From contig JAVTVX010000001.1 of the NCBI GenBank assembly GCA_033439265.1, positions 17,812,608-17,876,607 on the forward strand: DNA of 64,000 nt, written 5' to 3'. This document shows, piece after piece, positions 48,820 through 59,543 of this stretch; position 1 is the stretch's first letter; every line of letters starts with the position of its first letter. Below the pieces are notes generated by a model. That model was not told the DNA's origin, did not search any database, and saw only the letters and a program-made list of their open reading frames with translations. Both the position numbers and the translations under genes were made by a program. Origin of the DNA: Dillenia suffruticosa (taxonomy: Eukaryota; Streptophyta; Magnoliopsida; Dilleniales; Dilleniaceae).

Positions 48820-51170
48820 CAATGCTGGCATCCAAGAACCACGTCATCAAGCCTATCAGTCCTCGCCACGTCACCAAGGTGAGTCCACTCATCACCCGGA
48901 TCCGACTCCGACGCCAAGTCATCAGACACGTCATCTACAGAGGCCCAGTCAGCACGTAGCTGGCACCCATGCCAAAAGACACGTCATCACAATGGGTCCA
49001 GTCATTGATGACCTGGAATCCGAGTCAGAAGCCAGGTCATTGAGCAGGTCCAGTCATGGAATCCGAGTCGGATGCCAGGTCATTGTGCAAGTCCAGTCAT
49101 CATGCACGTCATCTTGGTATGTCCAGTCATCGCCTTGCTGGCAACCGTGTCAGCGGACACATGATCACACAGAGGTGCAGTCATCAGCCACGTCAACTCG
49201 CCAAAAGACACGTCATCACTTTGGTTGGTCCATATTATCCATGTCATAGCAATGGGTCCAGTCATCGACGACCTGGAATCCAAGTAGAAGCCAGGTCATT
49301 CAGCAGGTCCAGTCATCGGTCACGTCATCATGCCAGGTCCAGTCATCAGACACGTCATCTCAAGAGGTGCAGTCAGCACTTAGCTGGCAACCACGTCAAA
49401 GACACGTCAACATTTGGTCCAATCATCAACCACGACATCTAGATGGCCTAGTCAGCGCTGACCTGGAATCCGAGTCAGACCACAGGCCATAATGCAAGTC
49501 CAGTCATCATGCACGTCATCTTGGTATGTCCAATCATTGCCTTGCTAGCAACCGTGTCAGCGGACACATGATCACACAGAGGTGCAGTCATCAGCCACAT
49601 CAACTCGCCAAAAGACACGTCATCACTTTGGTGGTCCATATTATCCACGTCATAGCAATGGGTCCAGTCATCGATGACCTGGAATCCAAGTAAAAGCCAG
49701 GTCATTCAGCAGGTCCAGTCATCAGTCACGTCATCATGCAAGGTCCAGTCATCAGACACGTCATCTCAAGAGGTCCAGTCAGCACTTAGCTGGCAACCAC
49801 GTCAAAGACACGTCAACACTTGGTCAACTCATCATCCCCCTCATCTAGATGGCCTAGTCAGCGCTGACCTGGAATCCGAGTCAGACCACAGGTCATAATG
49901 CAAGTCCAGTCATCATGCACGTCATCTTGGTATGTCCAGTCATCGCCTTGCTGGCAACCATGCCAGACGACACTTGATCACACTGAGGTACAGTCATCAG
50001 CCACGTCAACTCACCAAAAGACACGTCATCACTTTGGTCCATTCATTACCCACGTCATTGCAATGGGTCCGGTCATCGATGACCTGGAATCCAAGTTAGA
50101 AGCCAGGTCATTCCGCAGGTCCAGTCATCGGTCGCGTCATCATGTGAGGTCCAGTCATTAGACACGTCATCTTAAGAGGTCCGGTCAGCACTTAGCTGGC
50201 ACCCACGTCAAAAGACACGTCAACACTATGTCCAATCATCATCCTTGTCATCCCGATTGCCCAGTCAGTGTTGACCTGGAATCCGAGTCACACACCATAT
50301 CATAGTGCAAGTCCTGTCATCATGCACGTCATCTTGGTATGTCCAGTCATCGCCTTGCTGGCAATCGTGACCACATGATCGCACTGAAGTAAATCATCAG
50401 CCATGTCAACTCCTTTGGTCCATTCAGCACCTCGCACGCATCCGAGTAGGAGGACACGGCACCAAGTTGATCCAATCAGCAGCCCATTTGGAATCTGTCA
50501 TCATCCACGTCATATGGCACGTCATCCAGATTGGTCCAGTCAGCACGATGCAGGCATGGTGTCACGGGGCACGTCATCACAATGATCCAGTTATCATGAG
50601 GTCCAGTCAACGATGACGGAGCCAGATGCCACGTCAACATCGAGGTCCAGTCATATGCGGTCATCCAGTCAGCACTTAGCTCTCACGTGACACGTCGTCA
50701 CATTGGTCACTTGGACCTGACGTAGACTCCAAGTGGGCCGACAGGCAATCAAACAGATCCTGTCATTAAAAACGTCATCAAGCAGCTCCAGTCATCAGGA
50801 GCGTCATCGACAGAGGTCCAGTCAGCGCTTAGCTGGCATCCGTGTCTGTGTACACGTCAGCGCAATGGTCCCTTCAGCAGCCACGTCATCATGTGGCAAA
50901 GTCATCACTGACCTGGAATTGAGTCATTCGCCGGGCCATCAAGCATGTCCAGTCATCAGGGACGTCATTTTTAGAAGTCCAGTCACTGCTTAGCTGCCAT
51001 ACGTGTTTGTGTACACATCAGCTCATATGTCCAGTCATTGGACACGTCATCACGTCCGGTCCAGTCAGCGCTTACCTAGAATCCTAGTCATCAAGCACCT
51101 TATCCGCAAAAGGTCCAGTCAGCTGCCACGTCATTAAGCACCTGGTTTCCAGTCATCTGAACGTCATCAT
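48820..51170. repeat. Tandem array with short ACGTCATC-containing subunits and a ~407-bp higher-order period
   Basis: About 2.3 kb built from subunits of roughly 30 bp of the form gtccagtcatc...cacgtcatc..., mixed with longer variants (gacctggaatccgagtca; cttagctggca.cc.cgtca). A diagnostic subunit (gtcc.gtcatcatgcacgtc) recurs at 49091, 49498, 49904 and 50311, spacings of 407, 406 and 407 bp. Adjacent units between those points are nearly the same in order and sequence; the ends (48820-49080 and 50400-51170) are more diverged. The tract is much richer in G+C and CpG than its surroundings. Long plus-strand open frames run through it but follow the repeat, not a protein family. Confidence 0.9.
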
Positions 51171-51242
51171 ATTATTGTAAAAAGCCAGCTCTCCAATTCG
51201 AAAATGCGGATGTTTCAGTTTAGGGTTTCTGATCTCCCTCCT

Positions 51243-51244
51243 CC

Positions 51245-51287
<43 letters not shown>
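51243..51287. repeat. (CT)n microsatellite
   Basis: Nearly pure CT run between the higher-order array and the ABCB pseudogene. Confidence 0.9.
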
Positions 51288-51289
<2 letters not shown>

Positions 51290-51799
51290 GTGACAACTCG
51301 GAATCAGACCAAGCCTCCATGAAAGGAAATGACCAATGGTGCATGATATGCTTACAAGTGAGAATATTTGAAGCAGGAGAGTCACCCGATCTATCACCAC
51401 AGATCTTACCTGTAAAAATTACAGTGGAATGACACCATTAGGGGCCATGAGATAGGGAAACTTCCCTAATATTAGGGTATTGGAGTAGTAAGGGTAAGGG
51501 TAGATGTCCCAATTGCAAGAGGAATTTCGAACTATCCAAATTTGGCTCAACAGATCTTATACTAATTGAACTCTTGCTTCGCAGGGCTTGATGGGTATGT
51601 TACTGTCTGAATGCTTGAATATCGAACCATTCTGAGCATCAGTTCATTGTCAGGTGATGCTCCGCATTTGTTCATGTTAGATTTAATTGACACCAGCGGA
51701 ATCACGGTGATTTTTTGAAAAAATTAGAAGATAATGTTTTTGAGTATATCTCAACGTGTAGGTCTCCAAAATCCATGAATAGTGAATTCTCTCGTACGG

Positions 51800-54575
51800 A
51801 TTGCTCAACTTGGATGGTGATCACAAAATCGAACAGTCAACTCACCGCATTGGCATCTGTGGCCAGTCGAGAACATATACCACCACTGGAATTTTCATCT
51901 TGATCAAACCATGCAACCTCAAATGTACCTTTGTGAGCATTTTCTCTCTGATCCTTTTTGTCAAGCACTCGCCTATTACTGCAAAGTTGTAGTGCAGGCC
52001 TATGCTTGCCAAATATGAGAACATGTTAAACCAAGTTAACAGAGTGCATACATCCTTGTCCTTGTGATAATCTCACCATGATCTGTCATGAAATACACTG
52101 AGATCAATGATCCCAGCATAAATGCATGCATCAGTTCAATTGTAACACATAGGATTGCACTCAAGCATCCAACAAGCGCTTGCTTCCACTCTGGAATTAC
52201 CCACATTAGTAGTCTTCAAAATGTGGGTGGTGGAGCAGCTTGATCCCGTGTTTGTCACACCTTTGGAAGTGACTGAAGCTCTACTTGCTGCCTCTGAGTT
52301 CGCAGAACTTGATTGATTAGCTATTAAGAGCTTGTGATCTATCATGTTGTTTACCTGAGTGCTGACTGTGTTTGAGGTGTAGGGAACAACTGCTTTTTCT
52401 TCTCCATCTGTTGCGTATGGATAAATGAGGTGTACAACCCCGTAATATCTTTTATTAACTTCTTGTGTGATCCCATGTCCATGATCTGGCCATTCCGGAG
52501 AATGGCAATGATGTTGGTGTTTTAGATGGTGGAGAGCCGGTGAGCAATGATGATTGTTGTACAACATATCATCGCTTTATTAAGTGCTTCTTGGACTGCT
52601 GGTTCTGATTCCGAGTCTAATGCACTGGTTCCCTCATCCAGCAGGAGTATTTTTGGCACTTTGATAATTGCTCGCGCAATTTCTATTCTTTGCTTCTGAC
52701 CTCCTGATAACTGGATGCCCCTCTTGCCCACCTGGTAGTGCACATTTGCCTTCTGATTATTATGGAATAGGGATATGAATAGATTAATGACAAGCACCAA
52801 CAAACCTTTATACCCCTGAGGCAACTCAGAAATGAAGTGATGAGCATTTGAAGATTTGGCTGCTTTTATAACCTCAGCAGTGGTTGCACCTTCCTTGCCG
52901 AGCAGAATATTCCCCTTTATGCTGGCTCCAAACAATATAGGCTCCTGTCCTGACTCACAAATCCCATGAGGGGCCTGAGCCACTTAAGCTGAAGCTTGTC
53001 GATTGGAACTCCATCAAGGAGTATCTCTCCTTCACATGGATCAGAGAACCTTTGCAGTAAACTAATTATTGTTGATTTCCCTGATCCACTACTTCCAATT
53101 AATGCTGCTGTCTTTCCTGCAGGGACGCTTAAGCAAAAGTCTCTCAATATTGTGCTTTCTGATCTGGTTGGGTATGCGAACTCTACAGGTCTGAACTCAA
53201 ACTGTCCTTAAACATTCTATAAAATCTCTTTATCCATATTGTATGAGTCAGTGCTGGGTACTGCTGCGATTACCTCCATTATATGCTTTATAGCCGAACA
53301 GGCTTCTGAGAGGTACTTTATGTTTGTCATGGCATTACCAAGTGATCTGATCGGTTAAAATGAGATAAATAAATTTAGCCCCATTTTCCCCTTTACCTTG
53401 GCAAAGTAGAACAAATTGAAACACTAACAAAAAATCGATTACTTTTCTGGGTTTTGGGGAAAGAAGCTATGATAACCTTGTAGTACTTTTATGGAGATAG
53501 ATTTCCTGAATGCCCATATACGCCGAAGCTCAGAATTCCGACTAGAATTAAGTTTGCTGTAGACTTGTGGGATGTTTGATCACAAACTTAATGCAAATGG
53601 CTAAGATTACAACCGACTTTTGTACTAAGTTTTGTTTGATAACCATTGTGAGAATTGTTAAATTCTCAGCAATATTAAAAAGTAGGGGCAAAAAAAATAA
53701 ACCTCAAATTGCTGGCTTATTGCTAGATGCTGGACAGACACAAATGTAATTGCAAGCTGTTGGCAGCTCAAATCGCCAAATAGACCTTACTTTTTTTTAT
53801 TTATAAATATTACACTTACTACCATTTCTTTCCGGTGCTTAAAATCAGTAGGTTAATCCACTCGTGTAATAATCTTAGCTAACAAAATGAGTTATTAATT
53901 AGAAATACTTACATTCCACCAATAATTATGGTGATAAGGACAGAAAAAATTATCCCTCCACGAGCTCCATGGTACCTGACCAATTTTCCTCCATACCATG
54001 ACACTATGGAGCACAAAATGTGCATCAAACTTCTGCTTCCAAAGGCCAAGGCCTTCACAAACCCTTGCTTCATCCCCAAATTTAGGCAGCCTTAAAGACT
54101 TGTGGAGAATTGGGCTATAGTTTGGTTTTCCACAACAAAGGAATAAACAGTTCTGATGGAGGAGATGGCCTGCTCTGCCACAATACCTCCCTTACTGTAT
54201 TCCTTGCCTATTTTCCTTGCCGAACTCATTTGTGCCCTCCCATACGTAAGTCCAGGAACAACCAACAGTACAATAAAGGGTAACTCCACTATAGCTAGTT
54301 TTTTTTGTTCTCACCTCAGGTAGTCATGTTACGATTAATTTAATTCGACCATCTGACAGGCTTTATTTAGAGAACAGTTTTCTCAGCGTAGTCTTTTTCG
54401 TTCCCAAATTTTAAACCTGGGATTTGATTAAGGAATCAAACACCTCATCCCATTAGACCGACTGCCTATTGTTTCTACTATAGCTAGTTGCCACAGCATT
54501 ACAAATGCTGCTATGTAGCTTGCAATGAATGTGACTGCATTCCTTAAAAAATTCAGCTCCCATTGCAAACACAAG
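51800..54575 (-). pseudogene. ABCB (P-glycoprotein/MDR) transporter, ABCB15-like, central fragment, broken
   Basis: The minus strand reads, in order: the end of transmembrane domain 1 (NAVTFIASYIAAFVMLWQLAIV; GLTYGRAQMS, EQAISSIRTVYSFVVENQTI), then nucleotide-binding domain 1 with Walker [11 protein letters not shown]-loop GFVSQ, signature LSGGQKQR, Walker [15 protein letters not shown] and H-loop IIIAHRLST. The linker and the start of transmembrane domain 2 follow ([34 protein letters not shown]). A frameshift follows the Q-loop near 52940. Others lie in the linker near 52190-52230 and after LTK near 51945. The N-terminal half of domain 1 and everything after the start of domain 2 are absent. 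A SINE interrupts the membrane-domain exon. Live relatives are plasma-membrane exporters. Confidence 0.92.
54301..54476 (-). mobile_element. tRNA-derived SINE inserted in the ABCB pseudogene
   Basis: The 176-bp insert is flanked by perfect 13-bp direct repeats, actatagctagtt, at 54288-54300 and 54477-54489. On the minus strand it starts with a tRNA-like head (box A-like GTCGGTCTAATGGG; box B-like region AATCAAATCCCAGG) and ends in a short A-rich tail (AACAAAAAAA) against the left repeat. The ABCB reading (membrane segment LWQLAIVE, then LPFIVLLVVPG) resumes across the insert, which confirms insertion into the exon. Confidence 0.88.
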
Positions 54576-55164
54576 ATTGTCAAATGTTTAAGAATATAAA
54601 ATATGGCAATGTCTTCTTTCTTTCCCTTATATTGTTGTTTTTGCTTTTCTGTTAATTTCAGATAATATGTTTCAGGAAAGCAGTGAAGAAATTGCATCAG
54701 GTAAACAACCTTCTATTTAGAATTTAGATTCCATCAGTAAATTTTCTACTTTTCACAAATCTCTGTCTTTTCTCTCTCAGGATTCGATAGTATGGTTTTC
54801 TGCTCAATGGAAAATGAACTAACCAGCAAATGGACAGACACGATTTAAGACATATAATGGGCTCTGTTTCTCGTTTATTCTAGCCCAAGATGATGCAGAA
54901 AAGGTTTCCTTTAATGTCAAAATGAGATCAAAGCCCATTTCAGATCTAGTCATTGCCTTCTTAGGCCTCTCCTTTAATGGATTGGGCTTGATTTTGACTC
55001 CTTTTCACTGGTCCACTTGCATTCTGGCTGGATCCAGGTTTCTTTTCATTTTGTCTCTTGGGCTTGAATGTGGAGCCTGCATATTGATTTTAATTTTTTT
55101 TTTTAGTATTTTTCATTTTATGCAATGTGAAGGGGGGGGGGGGGGGAGAGACTCGTACCCCCAA
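54576..55164. other. Upstream flank of the ABCB fragment; no gene seen
   Basis: No earlier ABCB exons could be recognised. A poly-G run (about 55131-55146) precedes the tandem array. Confidence 0.4.
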
Positions 55165-55708
55165 CCTACAATTTACTCCAGTCTCTTGATAATATCTTCA
55201 AAGAGTTTTTATTTTAGGGAACATTACCACTTGTTTCATTTTAAAATATCCAATTCCTGAGAGATCCTTGCAGGGGGCACATACATGATTTTGGCTGTCC
55301 CCTACAATTTACTCTAGTCTCTTGATAATATCTTCAAAGAGGTTTTATTTTAGGGAACATTGCCACTTGTTTCATGTTAAGATATCCAATTCCTGAGAGA
55401 TCCTTACAGGGGGCATATACATGATTTTGTCTGTCCCCTACAATTTACTCCAGTCTCTTGATAATATCTTCAAAGAGTTTTGATTTTAGAGAACATTACC
55501 ACTTGTTTCATTTTAAAATATCCAATTCTTGAGAGATCCTTACGGGGGCACATGCATGATTTGGGCTGCCCCCTACAATTTACTCCAGTCTCTCGATAAT
55601 ATCTTCAAAGAGTTTTTATTTTAGGGAACATTACCATTTTTTTCATTTTAAAATATCCAATTCTTGAGAGATCCTTACAGGGGGCACATACATGATTTGG
55701 GATGTCCC
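55165..55708. repeat. Four-copy tandem repeat, unit about 136 bp
   Basis: The start motif cctacaatttact begins copies at 55165, 55301, 55437 and 55572 (spacings 136, 136 and 135). Each copy contains tcttgataatatcttcaaag, ttttagggaacatt and gagagatcctt, and ends gggggcacatacatgattt.gg.tgtcccc. Copies differ by a few bases each, so this array is fairly young. Confidence 0.92.
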
Positions 55709-55775
55709 CATCCCCCCCTCCCCTAACTAACTCCGTAATCCGGGTTCAAATCTCACGTAACAAAAAAAAAAAAAA
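55702..55775 (+). mobile_element. 74-bp retroposon-like insert (box B plus poly-A) at the end of the 136-bp array
   Basis: Flanked by perfect 14-bp direct repeats atacatgatttggg (55688-55701 and 55776-55789). The insert has a C-rich 5' part, a box-B-like ccgggttcaaatctc and a poly-A tail of about 14 A. After the right repeat the sequence resumes with ctg, as in the uninterrupted array copies. It reads as a 5'-truncated SINE or other tRNA-related retroposon. Confidence 0.75.
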
Positions 55776-55789
55776 ATACATGATTTGGG

Positions 55790-57561
55790 CTGAGGGAGCA
55801 ATCAAGTGCACCACAGGTTTTGTGGTCAGCAAGAAAGGCCCACCAGATAAATGGGCTAAAAATGGGGCATAATGATAAGGAAGTTTTCATTATATGAATG
55901 TGTACTACCATAATTTAGTGAGAGTTCATAATTTTAAGTGGTCCATGAGGAGGTTAGGTGATTCTGGTGGATACCATTAAGGAAGGCTTGGCAAGGTGAA
56001 CATCATCCCCCCAACCATAACCATCACTGAGAACTGGCCAACTTAATTTACTTTCTTGTAAAGTGTCAATTTGCATCCTTACCCTACCTTTTGTCTCTAT
56101 AGAGGTGATGGGTAAATCCCCCAAAAAGTAGGGGCAACTTCTGTGTAGTTTGTGATCGAATTTTATTTCTGCACAGAGACCCTACCTTCCCATTCTATGT
56201 ACCAAAGGAGGAATCAGTTTCAAAGGTATTAATGTTGAATTGTGGCTCCAAGGGCTTGGCGAGCTGAAGGAGGTTCATAATTCACAAACACCACACAATG
56301 TGGCTTCCCCTCATATCAATGAATCCTTTCCTTTGCTTGGTTAATAACTTGGCTACTCTTCTTTATATGGTAAGACGATTATTGCATGATAGATGTAGAC
56401 TCAAATTTGGAAGTAGATTTTGACAAAAGTGATGCCCGTAGATCAACTCTTGGCCTCTTCTCCCAAAAAGTAATTTTGGGTGTGATTACATGCATTACCC
56501 CGATCTTTGATTGTGAAAGACACCAGAGGGCCTAGAAGTCATAACCATAGTCAGCGTTGCCAAATGGGTCCCCAAGACAATTCTCAGTCTCACTCTAAAC
56601 AGCTTTCGGAGAATAAGATTGTTGCCCAGAGATATGTATTGGGAAAAAAATTGTGACAATCTCTTTCCTAGATTGTTGGACTTGTTGAAGAGTTTATCCC
56701 TGACTTTAACGCCTCGAGTTTGACTCTTTTAAGTAGCTAATTTTTAAAATAAAAATCAAATTTTCTCCTATTATAATATCAAAAATTTTAAAAACTCATT
56801 CTTCACCTTAGCATATATATCGTCAAACCGCCAATGTCGTGTAGATCCAATATAGTAAAGTAAAACTCTTTTAAATAATATTTTGAATTCGAGTTTTGAA
56901 ATGAAAATATAGATATCGGGATAATCAGTTTTTAAATTAGACCATACAACTGTTTGAATCGGATTAATCGGGTTTTCAAATATCGGTGATCAAGTAAATA
57001 GAAAAATATACTGTCAACTTACATGCATGTAGAATTAATTATCTATTTAGATTGATATTAAATTCAATATCGACCAACTTAGCTTCATTTTTCATTTTAG
57101 CAGTTAGCTTTTATGATTAAAAAAGAAAAAGAAAAAATGTAATAAATTTAATAAATCTTAGCCTACTAAATCAATTTGGAAAAGAAACTACTGAGATAGA
57201 ATTAAATATTTTATCTATCCAATCAAATAAATAAAATAAAATGATTGTTGGATCATCAAATCTCTAAAATTGGTTTGCTTATTGTTGCATGGCTTCATAG
57301 AATTTTCCTTGGTGCATGAGTCACAGGGTTGTTCTACGGAGTTTGGGAAGGCAGGCTATGCTACTTGCCCATTCGAATGAGGAATATTAGGCTCATGTCG
57401 CACCAATTTTTACCTTTCGAAATTCTAGATATTTATGGAATCATTTATAAATATTTTATTACCATTAACACAAAAATATTGAGTCAATTATTAGAAGAAC
57501 ATGACCCCTCCATAATGGCTGATCCAAGAAAACCATTTTTTAAGTTCTTTCAATATCTTCA

Positions 57562-57636
<75 letters not shown>

Positions 57637-58451
57637 GGCCATTAAATCTCATATAGTGGATATGCTTCTCTTGAAAAGCAAACTTCAAATACCATTTGAT
57701 CTGTTAAGTAGCAAAGGTTTTGTGATCCCCAAAAGAGTAAATAGAATTGTAATTACAAAAGTAAACAAGAAAAACAACATGCTTATCAAACTCTTATAGT
57801 GCAATAGTAGAAAGGTAATAATTATCGTATAATTATTAAATAAATTAGAATTAATTATATGTTTTCGGTTCAAACTAATAAAATAAACAAAATAAGATTT
57901 AAGAGAGTCAATATTTTAATAGATTTTATAATATTCAAATCGAATTAATGGAATAAAATTAAAATAATAATAATAAAAAAAAACAAAAACATGCTTGGAA
58001 CAACAAAACCACCATCCCTACCCCAACACACATTATTATAGTATTCCAACCCACACATTAATTGCACATTCAATCGATGACCAAAAAATAATCGCACCTT
58101 CAATCAATAAATGAGACCACATTAAAGGGTCGGATTAATTAATTTTAAAAAATATACCTAAACTAGTAAAAAATATACCTAAACTGTTGGCCCCCTTCCC
58201 CCCATCAGCATTCACATGGCCTTGTTCCCTCCCCACCTCACTTTGCCTCGTTTCTTTTATATCTCCTTTTCCTTAGTCGAGAGACGGTCTAACAATATAA
58301 ACCCTTATTTTTTAATATGATAATCCTAATTTTAAATTCTTATATAATTAAAAAAATAAATAAATAATGACTCTTAACATTAGTTTATTTAGAGAATGCT
58401 CCATAACATTAACTCAGCAAATTAAAAATATGATTTGATAGTACTAAAATC

Positions 58452-58482
<31 letters not shown>

Positions 58483-58608
58483 CAATAGAAGGCTTGTGTA
58501 CTTAAGTTTGTATATTACACAATGGAAGGTAATTATTAAATAAATTAGAATTACAATAAAAACTCGAACCTGCTCCCTCAAAAAAACTTGCCAGCAAAAC
58601 AAATTGTC

Positions 58609-58640
<32 letters not shown>

Positions 58641-59026
58641 GTACAATTCAATTGAAGGAATAAAACACACAACCACCAAGACAGCGAAGACAAGCCATCA
58701 ACACAAAATCAAAAGAAAAGCTGAAAGATAAAATATTTAGGCTAAGCCAACAGCCCACTGGAGTAATTTTTAAACAAAGGCACATACGTTGTAGCTAAGT
58801 TTATTGCTTCTTGTCCATTACAAATGTCCCCAAGATCTATAAATATGTATAATATAATCAAATTAAAAATTATACAAAACAGGAAATCAAGACACATCCA
58901 ACCAAACACTCCTAGCTACTTAATTCAGATCCCAACTTGCACAACTTTCTTTTTCTCCTTCATCATCTTTTAGGGTTTGCCAGATTTGAACAAATTAAAC
59001 AAAACCCATAAGTGAAGTACAATAGT
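55790..59026. other. Intergenic region with microsatellites; no gene seen
   Basis: 57564-57633 is a long (GA)n tract and 58609-58638 a shorter one; a T run lies at about 58459-58482. 56700-57250 and 57800-58200 are very AT-rich. Less AT-rich DNA at 55790-56650 contains no recognisable coding sequence. The end, near 59026, would hold the Aux/IAA 3' UTR. Confidence 0.5.
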
Positions 59027-59496
59027 TCAGCATCTGCTCTTGCATTTCTCCATTGCTCTTGGTGCTGATAATAATATCAGTTAAAACTTAATTAGGAAAA
59101 AGAAGATCCCAAAAAATAAAACAAAAAAATATACTATTCATTAGGGTCATCTAATTTTACACTAGGGGTGATCACCGTTATTAATACTAAGAAAACTTTT
59201 ATATTACGAAATTAATTCACATAATGTTAATTGTTGTGCTAGAATTTTCTTACCGAGTCCAATGGCTTCTGATCCTTTCATAATCCTCAAGCGCTTGCAT
59301 GAATCTACAAACATCCTGCATATATTTCGAACCATATAAATTACTTTTCGAAAAATAGTAGTAAAATTATTATTTTGGACCCTCATATTTTCATTTTAAT
59401 TATCTCTCCATATGATTGTGGTTGCATGCATATGGTGTTGGTGTGGGTTGCAAGCTCAATTTGCACAAACTTGCAGGTGGTCCATGATTGAAACTA

Positions 59497-59543
<47 letters not shown>

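Noticed and set aside
52136-52567. 143-codon minus-strand frame as a separate gene
   Set aside because: It is the linker of the ABCB fragment read across frameshifts; its middle (TDGEEKAVVPYTSNTVS) continues the transporter and its end is the out-of-frame start of membrane domain 2.
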